DNA of 64,000 bases from Scortum barcoo (Eukaryota > Chordata > Actinopteri > Centrarchiformes > Terapontidae), in the NCBI GenBank assembly GCA_023238725.1, contig CM041552.1, positions 15,353,147-15,417,146 on the forward strand, given 5' to 3'. Every line of letters begins with the position of its first letter. Within the stretch, counting starts at the first letter, position 1. The position numbers and the translations under genes are program-made. Shown in pieces: positions 49,256-60,416 of this stretch. The notes beneath the pieces were generated by a model, which was given only the letters and a program-made list of their open reading frames with translations, had not been told where the DNA came from and searched no databases.

Positions 49256-50736
49256 TCATGTTCCCAGGTCGTGCACTGAGCCATATGTATTTTGGAGGTA
49301 ATCTATTACAGCGGAGGTACTGGACAGAGAATTGAAGACCTTTCTCTCAGGCTGGGAGCTAACCCTCTCCAGCATGTAGATGAGGTGATGGTGGAAGCAG
49401 GTGAACGGAGTGCCCTGCTCCACAGAGATGTCCACCCAGTCCCATATACACTCCAATGGAGTATCCTCATACCCGCTGAACATGGCCGGGTTAGCAAGCA
49501 ACCCCCGTGCAGCCATCACACCTATAAGCAAATCCAAACAAACAAGAAATCAACTCATTTAAAAACAATATTGTCATTTAAGCATCTGTCATGAGTTGAT
49601 AACTGTACTTGTTTAATAGAGAAATTTGTTTAAAGCAAACCTACCGTCGACACCTGTAAGCTGGTAAGTGGACTTCACATCACGGAGATACTTTATATCT
49701 CCATTGGCAATGACAGGGATGGATACGCTGTCTTTTATTGTCTTTATGGCATCATAATGGACTGGCTGGTGGCGTTCCTCTGATGTACGGCCGTGGACTG
49801 TTATCCACGACACTCCAGCTGCTTCGGCCTTCTGGCACAGATCCACTGTCCGCCTCAGGTCCTTGTGAATTCTGCAGGTGAAGTGAGTTTCTTTGTTGTT
49901 ATAATTATTATTTTCATTATTATGTACTGACCCTGATTTTAAAACATTAGGTCTTAAACCTAAAGTTTATACTTTATATGTATTTTGACAAATGCAGTGT
50001 AATGTAGAGCTTATAATATATTGTCTGACAGCATGACCATATTACATAAACAATCTTGACCAAGAGTACTGACTGAGACATTTTTTATGGTAGATATAAA
50101 AACTTGTCAGTGCTCAGTAGTGTACTACATACATTACAATTAGTGTTTATCAACAATAAGCCAATATACACTATAGGCCAAAAGTTTGGAAGCAAGATCA
50201 AATTTGTACAAAAAAGATCATAGTTTCATTGGTATACTTTGCAACAAAATAAACATGATTTATTATATAAAGAGTAACTTATCAGAAGACATTTTTACTA
50301 TAATTATCAGGTATTTGAGTTTTTTTTGCTTGCTTAGACTTTGCTTTCTTCAAAGTAACCTCCTCTGGCTTTAACAACAGCATGGCATATACAAGGCATT
50401 CGTTCCAGAAGTTTTTTAAGGTATGTGCCTTATTGGGATTTTTGTATGCAGACTCTCAAAAGCCAAAGAGTTAAAGTGAATAATGCAAACTGTGATTTGT
50501 TTTTTTACTTTTGCACTGAAGTTGTGACTCTTGCAAAATCTTCTCGACCCTAAAACTAAGCCCTTCTTTTCTTTTGTTCACATTTATCCAGCAATGGTCT
50601 GGTAACATCAATGTATACCTAAAGGTAAATTGAGGAAAATGGTGCATATCAATGAAAGCAAAGTCTGATCATGCAGTAAATACATCCCAAAATACATATA
50701 ACTCATGCTGGTTTTCCCAGCTTGGGATTAATAAAG

Positions 50737-50778
<42 letters not shown>

Positions 50779-51957
50779 AAAGGCATTGTGAAACAGAAAC
50801 TTGAAGTTGCTTCCAAATGTTTGGCCTGTATTGGCCTTGCTTCCAAACTTTTGGCCTGTAGTGTACAGGTACAGTGTACAGATTTCTCTGTCTACCTCTA
50901 GTATAATGTGAAACTGATTCTGGATTTTTACCTTATTTTAATGGATGCTGTATAGTTTGGATTGTCCACTTGGTTTCTGACATGTCTAACCATGTCTTTC
51001 ACAAGTTCAGGCTTGTTGATGAGGCATGCACCATACCCGGCTGCCATAGCCCATCTGAAAAGACAACAACAAAACTTACCAAACACCCCTTATAAAAGAT
51101 TTGCAAGTACATTCAGAAGACAAACAGTTTGATTTACCTTTCTGAAATACATATAATATGCTGAAATAATGAACACTGGAAAGGGACTGGAAGCCAAAAT
51201 GTACTTGCACCTTTGGGGACAGCCACAGTTGAGGTCAACTCCATCCGAGAAAGGTGCCACCACACAGGCTGCGTCAGCCAGAGTCTGGGCATCATGGGCG
51301 GCAAATTGCACTATCAGAGGGCGGTCACCTGAGGAGGAAAGGGAGAAACAAACGGTAATCAAAACACAGTGCAGCAAAACTCACATTTAACATCACATTG
51401 ATAATGTGGCAAGACTGACAACTTTGTAAAGACGTTGTGGTGCAACAAGACAGTATAATTCTACGGCGCATATTGTAATGTTGCTACTCACTGTCATTGG
51501 TAGTGAATTCACTGTCTCTGGCTTTGACAGACCTCGTGAAGTCAGCAGCAACTATCATCGGCGTGAAGCAGATATCACAGTTGTATTTCCTCACCAAGGT
51601 CCTGAATGCAAGCCTATGAAAAACAAATAAAAAACCCTCACAGGCTGCAACAGACACACAGTAAAAGATAGCTGGACCAACAGCGGATCTCATGTTTAAG
51701 ACACAAGAGCAAAACACCTGATGAACCACATTAATGAGGACATCTTAAAGCATAAAGTTATATCCACTTTACTGGAGTGTTTCTCCATTTTCACATGTGG
51801 TTCAGCGCTGCAAAAACAATGTAAGCAAAAGCTAAAATGAAAGAAATGAAACAGATTCCACTTACTTTGAATATCGGACCATTGGGGCGCATATTTTCAG
51901 GACCTTTCCCTTTTCAAACATGTCCATGATGCCGCTGTTTCCATTTGAAGTCTTCAT
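49256..51957 (-). CDS. dus4l: tRNA-dihydrouridine synthase 4-like
   Basis: Coding exons (minus strand order): 51957-51866, 51613-51492, 51328-51211, 51054-50932, 49871-49645, 49521-49256. All junctions have GT/AG borders and keep phase: 948 nt, 315 residues (human about 317). DUS enzymes are FMN-dependent and reduce specific uridines in the tRNA D-loop; DUS4 acts at positions 20a/20b by family knowledge. Hallmarks: CAPMVRYSKLAFR near the N-terminus (FMN-binding barrel start), TPMIVAADF, PLIVQFAAHD, the catalytic NCGCPQR motif with the active cysteine at about residue 108, GYGACLINKPELV, SWITVHGRTSEERHQP, PVIANGDI and VMAARGLLANPAMF (flavin phosphate site). The start ATG at 51957 is the first in frame; a second in-frame ATG is 10 codons downstream. 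A Tc1-like element with a nested insertion lies in the intron 49872-50931. Confidence 0.95.
50167..50865 (-). mobile_element. Tc1/mariner-like element, copy 2, with nested insertion
   Basis: Terminal inverted repeats are well preserved: left cactataggccaaaagtttg, right cttccaaacttttggcctg followed by tagtgta, with TA at the outer edge. The minus strand encodes the same transposase C-terminus as copy 1 (MPCICHAVVKARGGYFEESK, then stop). The catalytic core is gone. It sits in a dus4l intron. A 63-bp insert at 50716-50778 is absent from copy 1 at the corresponding point. Confidence 0.85.
50716..50778 (+). mobile_element. LINE/SINE 3'-tail insertion ending in (TATC)n
   Basis: The insert reads cccagcttgggattaataaa, then gtc, then about ten TATC units. 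A short gggattaataaagt followed by ATCT/TATC repeats is the characteristic 3' end of several fish LINE/SINE families. Comparison with copy 1 of the Tc1-like element shows it as a clean insertion. Only the last ~20 bases of the retroelement plus its tail were copied. Confidence 0.7.
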
Positions 51958-51989
51958 CTCTCTGAAGCAGCACTGTTAGCCAGCTAGCA

Positions 51990-52400
51990 TCACAAGCTAA
52001 CCGAGCAGCTCGATATCAATGACTAGAGTTTAGTTTGCGGGTACATTCTGTCTTCCTGACATCTACTTCACTGTTTTACAGACGAAGACAGACTTAATAT
52101 GTAACGTTAAACCCCGCACTATCACATAAATATACACACATAGCTCGGTTTACTCCAGGACAACATTACGTACCAGCGCTTCAGCCCACCATGCGGACCG
52201 ACCTCTGAACTCATACGTCATAGAGCACAATGTGTTTACTTCTTTTCTTTTTTTTTTTTTTTTTTTTTTGAAATTATCACTACCAATATACTTAGTTTGG
52301 GTTGTATATGACAATATAATATATTACAAATAAAATGACCGAAACATTTAGTAAATCGTGTTTGACGTCAGAAAAACGTCATACCGTACGCTCGACGCTG
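51990..52400. promoter_or_regulatory. dus4l: dus4l upstream region with CRE motifs
   Basis: Upstream of the dus4l ATG there are a perfect CRE palindrome TGACGTCA at 52363-52370, an ACGTCAT at 52376-52382 and a TACGTCA at 52214-52220, with locally raised CpG. A polypyrimidine/T tract (about 52240-52269) separates the two sides. The layout would suit a promoter, possibly bidirectional. No recognisable gene starts on the + side. Confidence 0.4.
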
Positions 52401-54100
52401 CCTTCAGGTTCTGTCGGGAAGATAACTCTCCAGCTTTCAATCACTAAAGCAGAGGTTTTAAAAGACTGGGACTGTGGGCATCCCATTAGACAATGCTCGG
52501 AGAAAAGCACCTCTTCAAGAAAGCCTGATTCGGCTGTCAGACTACACAAAATTCATTTTTTAAAAAAACTGTCCTAAAGCATTTATTAGTTTGTGACTCT
52601 TGGAACGTGGGAGACACAGTAAAATTCCCCAAAATACTGCATCTCTCATCATTTTAGATCACACACATTAAGGCTGTTTTAAGTGATCTTGTTTGACAAC
52701 TAAGGTCATATTTTAGTTATCAAACAAGATAACTAAAATAATAACCATGAAAATCTTTCCACAAAAGCACATACTGCATTCACTGTGTGCTGGAAATGAG
52801 TTCATGTGTAAGGTCATACAAACAGTTTGTGTCCTCAAAAAGGGAATTGTCGATTTGATTTCAACGGTACATAAATTAAACTACTTATTTGTACATGTGG
52901 AGCTCCAAATCAAATTTATCTTTAGACATCCTGTGATAGACAACTGTAGATGAGAACTATACAATATGTAGGCACGATATAAACAGAAGACAAGATGGAG
53001 AACATACACCCTAGACATCCACTGCAATGTGAGGTCATGTTCAATATTTAGCTGCCCTTTATAGATGATAAACTCAATATTTGGCAGGTTGTGTCTAACA
53101 GCTCCATCAGTGCGGGGCCAATACCAGAAGTCCAAGCCATGGGTCAGTAATGTGTCAGTAAAGACCAAAGGCCAAATACACTGACGCTGTGGTGCAGGAG
53201 TCTCCAGCTCTCATCAGGTCAGGACTGACAATCTCCTGAGGAAACCCCTCTGGCACAGAAATCAATCAAGAAACACTGAACTAATGGAATAAGAACAAAC
53301 GCTGCACTACTTTTTTTTTTTTTTAAAAAAAACACACTAGACACCCTAAAAAAATCAGAAGAACGGACTCAGTGATGATACGCTTATAGAAAGATTATGA
53401 CACGGATGAAATGTTTAATGTTAAATGTTTAACTAAACAAAATTTACAAACTTCTGGTAGATATCCAATATTTATTTGTCACTGTGTGATCCATAATCAT
53501 TTAACAGTTGTAAATGTCACACTGCTCTCAGATCATGTGCCATAATTTTGATACTGGTTCCGTTGAATGTTACCTCAACAATCCCCATTTTCAGTGTGTC
53601 TCCACTGTGTAGTGCTAAGTTAACGGGAAATCTTTATAAATCTAAATGAAGATCTATTAGTACTTTCTCTCTCTGGCCACAGGGGGGCATTGAAGTAGCA
53701 CAAGTGCATGTTGTTTTCCTACCTACCTACCTACAAATCAGGTTTGAAATATTGATGTATTAACAGCACAGTTGGCCATCTGCTCAATGACACTTAATTT
53801 GTTGCACTCAAAGCATCAAAAAACCTTCAAATTTCTCTTCTGCAGTACAGCATAAAACGTACATGATCACAAACCATGTGAAGAGCTTCTTTTTCCTCCC
53901 GTTGAACTTACCTGCCTTTCCTGGAGTGAAGGGGGGCAAATCATGTCATGTTTCCCATTTTGAAACTCTATACATGCCATTTCTGTGGTCAAACTTTGTC
54001 AGTGTGCTTGTTATCATGTAGGCAATAATAATGAATAATTATTCTCTGTCGGCTGTCAAGGACTATTTCTTCACAAAACACACAACTGCTGAATTAATGA
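52400..54100. other. Intergenic between dus4l and rflnb
   Basis: No supported gene. A 95-codon minus-strand frame at 52881-53168 contains HGLDFWYWPRTDGAVRHN and FIIYKGQLN. This faintly recalls the FW..P and ..LFKGDLN stretch of the DUF89/ARMT1 family, but no splice signals or neighbouring exons support it. The rest is AT-rich with homopolymer runs. Confidence 0.4.
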
Positions 54101-54104
54101 ACAC

Positions 54105-54110
54105 TTTATT
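54105..54110 (-). terminator. rflnb: rflnb polyadenylation signal
   Basis: AATAAA on the minus strand (TTTATT on +), followed by a T-rich stretch on the sense side. It would end a 3'UTR of about 1.2 kb (55285 down to about 54090). Confidence 0.45.
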
Positions 54111-55285
54111 TCGAACAGGCACTGAATGAGTGACTAATATAAAAAAAAAAAAAAAGAAGCATCAACAGATACGTCAATAAGGCACAAAAGGGCATCACAA
54201 AAAAATATCCCTTGCTGTGACTGTGGAGAGACCCGTTAATCAGCTGATAAAATCTCACAACCTAAAACTTCAAACAGAATAAATACAATTTCAGTCCAAG
54301 TCAAGCCGAAGAAAGTGATAGCAGTGGAATGCAGCTTGTTATTTTCACTAGTCTGCCAGTGAGTGATATCAAAAATACTTCCCACTCCTCAGTAAACTCC
54401 ACACGCTCGCGATCCGTCTAGACTACCTACTTGAATCAGTTTGTTAAAGCTTACACGTCACAATGACCTGAAAGGTTCCCTTAATCTATCAACATTTACA
54501 TAGTACATCATGAATCGCAGCCGTCGACAGCGGCCAGAGAGAAGGCTTGGAGAGAGCTCAGCTTGTGCTAATGTTGTGCAGAAATATACAATACCCTGTG
54601 AATAAACAACATGTGTGAAGTATTTTCATCCTTTGTACAGTGTGGATAAGTTAGTGATTTCATAGCATGCATCCAAACTCCAGCAACACATCTGATTTGC
54701 CTTCCATCGCCCTTACATACTAGTCGCTTTCAACCGTATTATAAGTTAATATTTCTAAAAGCACTCTTCTGCGACTAAAACTACTTTACTAAACTGAGGT
54801 GGGCCTCACAGCTCACACTTAAAATCTTTTCTGCATCCTTGACCAACTCGATGGGACACGAGGAGAGCGACTTTGCTGAGGGCAAAGGAGTATTCTCCTC
54901 ATCTCATTCAGTGAGTCAATAAAAACAAAACAAAACACGAGTCTGCCTCTGGAAACCAACAAGCTGCAAAGTGAAGCTTTTAATACAACATCCGTTCCAA
55001 CTTATAGATCATCCATTCGCAGGGATATGAAAATATCAAGACACGGACTGAATGGTTATTTCACCCAGTTGGTCCACACCTTGTCATCTCTGATATCTGT
55101 AACATCACAGCACAGATGCTTCCTGTCCACAGCTTGCTAAGGGTGCTTAAAAGGGTAACAACTTCAAAAAGACAAACACAGCAGGTCGGTGCCAGCCAGC
55201 CTTGGAGGGTGGAGAGCTATAGTATGGGGGGGGCCATGGGAATAACCACCCTCACATGTCCCCCAGCCACCTGCCCCCCCGCACC

Positions 55286-56691
55286 TCACTGAGGTAGCTC
55301 TCTGCGGCCGGCCGCCTCCAGCTCCACGCTGGAGAGGAAGCGCTTGGATAGTCGGTGGCAGTCGTAGCTCAGCTCTGTGGTGTAGACGGCGCTGGTTTTC
55401 TTGGGGTAGATGATAGTGGTGCTCTTGAAGTGCTGCGGTCGATGGCGAGGCTGAAAGTCCAGCTGTGTCTTGTAGTGGCGCCAGGTGCTGTGGGGCACGG
55501 CCATGATGGTCTGCCTGCAGTGCTCGAGGCCCTGGCCCCACGGCTGCAGGGCCACGCCTTGAATGAAGTGACGGTCCGAGTCGTAGTGCACGGATGAGGT
55601 GTATCTACGGAGGGGGGGAATGTAATGGGTTTAGTTGGTGCAGTAGTATGAAGTGAGACTAGCCTGGAGACTAGCCGTCTCTCCAAGTCCACGGTTTTAC
55701 TTGTGTGCTCATGTACACACCTTGCAGCCGCTGGCCGTCTAGGTACATATTAAAGCAAAAAAAAAAAAAAAAAAATCCTACAACAACTCCTCCTCATGCT
55801 GTGCCCTTTTTAATGAATATCCTCACCCCGGCAGCAGGTTTAATGCTGTACAGAGTAGGACACATCAAAGCCAACCCACCTTATTTCCTTGGGCGGTAAT
55901 GGATCAAGTGCTATGCCTTCCCCAAAGGACAGCGGGTGTAGCTGCTGGCACGATCCGCTGGGTGCAACTGGAACCTGCAATGAGATAAAAATAAATAAAT
56001 AAATAAATAAAAAACACAGTCAACACAAGTCCTGCAGGTCCTCACAAGGCCGGCTCAGTGCTGAGGTGACCCACTTTCATTTGTGGGCCAGAGCACGCAG
56101 GGAAGTGTTGAAGCCCTCTCACAAACATTTGAGCTCAGCAGAAACAGTGGTGTGACTGTCAGAGGAGCAGCAGACTTCCTGTGTGCAGGGGCCACATCTC
56201 TGAGTGCAGGGGCCACATCTCTGAGTGCGGGGCCACATCTCTGAGTGCGAGACAACCGGGACTCTGCAGGATACAGCGCCATAACATTTCCTTATGCATT
56301 CTTTGGACCACCATCATGCGTGTAATGCTAAATTCCTACGAGGGTGCCAAGTCCTCCGTATCGAATTGCAGGTTGTGGGATGTCCTGGCATTTAAAATAA
56401 GAAATGTGTGGCCGTCTGCAGAGGTAGAAGGGAGGGGGGTCACAGATTGTTTAAATGCACAGCATGCAGTCAAGTGGTGGTGGTGTTACCTACCAGGGAG
56501 CCCCGTCCCTCGTCCTCGGACACCGGGCTCACCCCCCCGGCCTTCTCCGCGCACGCAGGCAGCAGCCAGGCGCTGGGGCTCGGGCTCGGGGGCAACCCGG
56601 AGTCCGGACTGTCGAGTCCTCTGTCAGCCCTGCAGCTCATCTCCAGCGGGTCTCCTTCACACACATTTGGCAAGTTCAACCTGCCGACCAT
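55286..56691 (-). CDS. rflnb: Refilin B (filamin-interacting regulator of actin)
   Basis: Coding exons (minus strand order): 56691-56494, 55974-55880, 55604-55286; 612 nt, 203 residues (human RFLNB about 214). Refilins bind filamin and convert it to an actin-bundling form, acting in perinuclear actin networks and skeletal development. Visible: N-terminus MVGRLNLPNV; the conserved LDSPDSGLPPSPSPS at residues about 26-40; HPLSFGEGIALDPLPPKEI across exon 2; RYTSSVHYDSDRHFI at the start of exon 3; PRHRPQHFKSTTIIYPKK; and the end FLSSVELEAAGRRELPQ. The RFLNB rather than RFLNA assignment rests on the SSVELEA end and on vps53 lying next door in the same orientation, as on human 17p13.3. Introns are short (519 bp and 275 bp). 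Confidence 0.93.
55979..56011. repeat. (AAAT)n microsatellite
   Basis: A tetranucleotide run of about seven AAAT units immediately upstream of the exon 2 acceptor of rflnb. Confidence 0.9.
56183..56244. repeat. Minisatellite, three units of about 21 bp
   Basis: The unit gtgcaggggccacatctctg followed by a is repeated at 56183, 56204 and (one base shorter) 56225, in rflnb intron 1. Confidence 0.92.
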
Positions 56692-57180
56692 CTCCGTTTA
56701 AAAAAAAAAAGTTGCAAAACTCCAGCGAGAGAAAGGCGGCTTGCGACAGAGAAAAAGTAGTTCCGTATGTTTTTTTTCTTTTCTCCTCGTCCTCAGGTTT
56801 GGCTTCAAAAGTCCCACGGTGCTCCTGCAGAGCTCCTCCTGGACAGGATGCACGTCTGCCCCGCTCAAAAGATCATCAACCGGGCGGTAATTCAGTGCCC
56901 CCCCCTCCTCCACCATAAACCACCACAAACCTTTAAACCGCACAAAAAGACTCACAGCTGCCCTTTACTGTGACATCCAGCTCCGTGGAAGTGTGAGCCG
57001 ACCCCACGCTGGATGTATGGACAAAGTTTGCGCAGAGGGAGGATGTGAGGCGGTCCTGCTGCCCGCGGCTCCTCTTCAAACTGCCCCCCCCTCAGAGGGG
57101 CCTGCAGATCGGCTGACACGCCACAGGAAACGCCCTTTAAAGCTTTCCACGGGCTCCTGATTGGAGGGAGGATAAGTGGC
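56692..57180 (-). promoter_or_regulatory. rflnb: rflnb 5'UTR and candidate promoter
   Basis: The segment upstream of the rflnb ATG is CpG-rich compared with its surroundings (56500-57130). On the minus strand a CCAAT box (CCTCCAATCAGG) lies near 57160-57171. A TTTAAAG TATA-like motif follows near 57137-57143, then GC-rich sequence. That spacing suits a start site near 57110. A homopolymer run of 11 A (T on the sense strand) sits just upstream of the ATG. Confidence 0.4.
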
Positions 57181-58620
57181 AACCAGAGACGGAGCCGATC
57201 ATGGGAACTTTTCCAACCCCCTCGTTCAAAATTGGCCCCCTCAGTTATTAAAAAAAAAAATCAGAATCAGGTTGATGTGTTTTCCTGGTATTGTGCGTAA
57301 TAACGTGCAAATTGAAGCAGTGTACACCCATTTGATAAAGCACAAGGAGAAGTCAGTGGCAATGGTTTTAATAGTATTCAACAGTTGCCTGCATACAGTT
57401 CAGACAGTACAAACAGGTAACATGTTGCCTGAAGGCAGGAATGTGTACACTAATGAAGTTACATTTCATCTCCAGGGACACTACGCTGAGAGGCACTGGC
57501 ATCAGAATCAGCGACCACAACCAGGGCATCCACTTCAAATGAGCTTTCTGTCTTTTTTCTTCTTCCACTGACTGATGTGCTGTTGACATCGCTGGGGATA
57601 TGTGAGGGAGCAGCTTCAGACACTCAGATCACTCAGTAAACTGAGAGACCGACCCATATTGTTGGCTCCGTGTGCATTTTTATGACAAAAGATATTCTAT
57701 TTTTCAAACTAAAATAAAATTGTAGATATGGAGGGATGGATGAATGGTCGCACAATCAATCTAACAAAAAACCTCATTTTCACGTCAGTGCGAAGGAGAC
57801 TGAGGATTTAATTACCAAAGATTATTATGCACTTGCCCTGCACACAGTATATATAACCTGTTACCCCCCCTCAAGGCAACGGCTGCAGTGAAAAGTTGAG
57901 GATTAGCTGGTTCTAATTTCAAGTCAACCTGGAGGGATTTCAGATGTTAAGACAAAGCCGGCCTCATCTCTGACGGAAGATGCAGGAAATCCAAAGATCC
58001 CCTTTGTCCCAGACTTGGGGAATCGAAACCCGGAGTCAGAGATTCATTTTGGCCCATCATTCACGCAAACAATCCCAACACCTATGATGCACGTCCACTT
58101 TAATGGATGGCAGAAATGCACACACAATTCAACTCGGAATCCCCCGCTTGAGGTCAAAATAGTTGAGGAAAAACCCTGGCTATCCTGGAAACACATTTTG
58201 TTCAGAAAACATCAACTTTAATTAAGATAACGGTGCCTATAATCTTCCTGGATTAGACACGTCCCAGAGAGGCAGCCAGAGGCTCTCTGAGCAGAAATTA
58301 TTTAACCGCACTACATTTGGGTCTGAGAGCAAATACACTGTGCAACAATGTACTGATGTTACAAAGCTCAGACATTAGTGTCATGACAATGAGATGGGAA
58401 TCACAGAATGTCGTGTAACAACAGCAAGTAGCAGTTGAGGAAGTTTCTTCATAATCCAACGTCACACCTCGGTTCATTTTACTGTCAGTCAGAAAATTCA
58501 GTCCACTATTTCTGCAATTTCTCCACAATAACTGAATAGAGCGTAATGAAGTCTTTGAGATGAACGACTGCGAAGGAGGCGAAGGGCATCCCGTCCTGCA
58601 GCCTTTTTTAATTCTCCGTG
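57181..58620. other. Intergenic and presumed vps53 3'UTR
   Basis: No coding exon was found. The part nearest 58625 should be vps53 3'UTR. An ATTAAA on the minus strand at 58217-58222 is a candidate polyadenylation signal. Nothing else is recognised. Confidence 0.4.
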
Positions 58621-58625
58621 TCTGC

Positions 58626-59505
58626 TCACAGTCTCTTCTTGATGAGTTTCTCTAGTTTACGGATGCGGGAGGACTCCTGTTCAGGGGTGGGGGTGCTGAA
58701 GGACAGCGAGAGGCCGCCGTCAGCCCCGGAGGGTGGAGTGGGTAGTCTCTGCCTGAAGAGCTCCAGCATGCTGCTCTGTTCACTGCGCTTCAGACCCTAC
58801 AAGCACATCAACAAGAACACAGGGGAAGTCACACAATATTAAAGATCTCTCTAAGTATGCAAAACAAGAGCAATGTAAGAGTGTGTTTGTCCACGACAAC
58901 AGGTAAGGCAATATATACAAAATAGAAGTGTGTTCATATACGGTTTAAAACAGAAGCAAAATAAGTGATAAATACCACCCTTAGCCAGTTAGCTTAGCTT
59001 AGCATAAAGACTGGAAACAAAGGGAAACAGCTAGCCTGACTCTGTCTAAGGATAATACAATCCACCTACCAGCACCTTTAAAGAGCACTTATTAAGACAC
59101 AGTATCGTTCCTGTTTAATCTGTACAAAAAACAAGAGAAAAACATACAAATTGTGTTTTTTTTGGGTGAGGGGGGTTATGTGCAGAAGTTAAATCGTGAG
59201 TTAATGGGTGCTGGTAGGTAGATTTTGTTGCTTTCGGACAGAGCCGGACAAGTCATTCCCCTGAACTAGCTAAGCGAAGATAACTAGCTGCTCGGTCCAG
59301 CTCCAAGTGGTATCGATATTTCCATCCAACCTTCACTGGGAAAGCACATTTCCCCATATTTTGACCTGTTCCTTTAAATTACTGCGTCAAACCCACTGAC
59401 CTTCATGTCCAGAATCTTCTGGAAGGTCTCAGGGTTGCCATCAGCCAGGAGCTTGATGTAGTTATCGACAAACACCACTGGTGGTTCATGTGGGGCCATC
59501 ACCAC
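58626..59505 (-). CDS. vps53: VPS53, GARP/EARP complex subunit, C-terminal two exons (partial)
   Basis: Two coding exons: 59505-59401 (35 codons, VVMAPHEPPVVFVDNYIKLL...KILDMK) and 58796-58626 (57 codons with stop, GLKRSEQSSMLELFRQRLP, a TPEQESSRIR segment, end LEKLIKKRL). They are joined in phase 0 by a donor GTCAGT and an acceptor TTGTAG. VPS53 is a scaffold of the GARP and EARP tethering complexes for endosome-to-Golgi transport and endocytic recycling. This C-terminal region is very highly conserved in vertebrates, so identification is firm. Upstream exons are not found in 59506-64000, so the preceding intron must be longer than 4.5 kb and the rest of the gene lies beyond the window. Confidence 0.93.
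58985..59390. repeat. Palindromic dispersed repeat in vps53 intron
   Basis: The left arm (ttagcttagcttagcataaa, gggaaacagctagcctgact, cacctaccagcacc) and the right arm (ggtgctggtaggtagatttt, gacagagccggacaag, gaactagctaagcgaagata) are imperfect inverted copies around a ~100-bp centre. This is a frequent fish repeat with a MITE-like structure. It occupies most of the intron between the last two vps53 exons. Confidence 0.75.
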
Positions 59506-60381
59506 CTGCGGAAAAGTAGAATTTAATGTTGGTTTCAGCTCTCCCTCCTTTTCCTGTGAACCATCATGGGACAGCCCAAGAGATCTTTAAATGATCCCAC
59601 ATGGGGCAGCCATGGCCCAAACGAGGGAGAGGGGGGCTACAACTGACAAAAGCGAGTACTTCAAGCTGCAAACAACGCTGAGACTATGGTTCTATATTTA
59701 GGAGCCTGCTCCTCACTTTTTTTCCTTTTACACACCAATTACTCCATGCATCAGTGGGCAAGAATTAGTTTCACCGGTAATTATTTTTGGGTATAATGAG
59801 TCTGGGCAAAAATCAGCATTAGCCAAGAGCAGGCAGAAAAAGTTTAATGGGGCACAAGTCTTTCTGGATTGGACTTTCTCAGATGTTTTTTTTTTTTTTT
59901 CCAACAACAGAGACTGAGTGGAAAACGTGGATCGGATAGGATTTCTGCAGCCGCTACAAAGCAGGCAGACCAGCACATGGCTGACAGACCCCCACCTCCC
60001 ACCTCATGCATACGCATGCACACAGGGATCATCTCACAAAATGTTTCTCCTTTCCTTCACTTAAAAAAAAAAAGACCCAATCTGTCCTTTCAAGCTTGAC
60101 TCTTCTCTTTTTACTCAGGGAGAAATATATGAGAAGGGGAGCTGCACAGGGAGGGAGATGGTGGATGAATCAGAAGCAGGAGAGAAAGAGAGGGAAGAGC
60201 AGGCATGAAAGGCTCAGGATCGTGAGGAATTCTTTGCCTTCTTACTAGCCCTGCTGACTGAGTGATTTACTTAGCAACTGTCCTGGAGCCACGCCAAGGG
60301 AAAGGCCTATAGGGACCTTGTAAAAAAAAAAAAAAAAGGAAAAGAAAGGGGGAGAGGGAGTTTAAGAATGAAAACGGACAT

Positions 60382-60386
<5 letters not shown>

Positions 60387-60415
<29 letters not shown>
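60387..60415. repeat. (GA)n microsatellite
   Basis: About 14 GA units inside a longer purine-rich stretch (60330-60480). Confidence 0.95.

Positions 60416-60416
<1 letters not shown>

Noticed and set aside
52335..52577. 80-codon + strand frame as a cog5 first exon or new gene
   Set aside because: It does not resemble the COG5 N-terminus and has no donor site in phase; kept only as promoter context.
56181..56918. 245-codon + strand open frame
   Set aside because: It is antisense to rflnb exon 1 and its promoter, begins in a minisatellite, is proline-rich from GC bias, and contains no recognisable domain.
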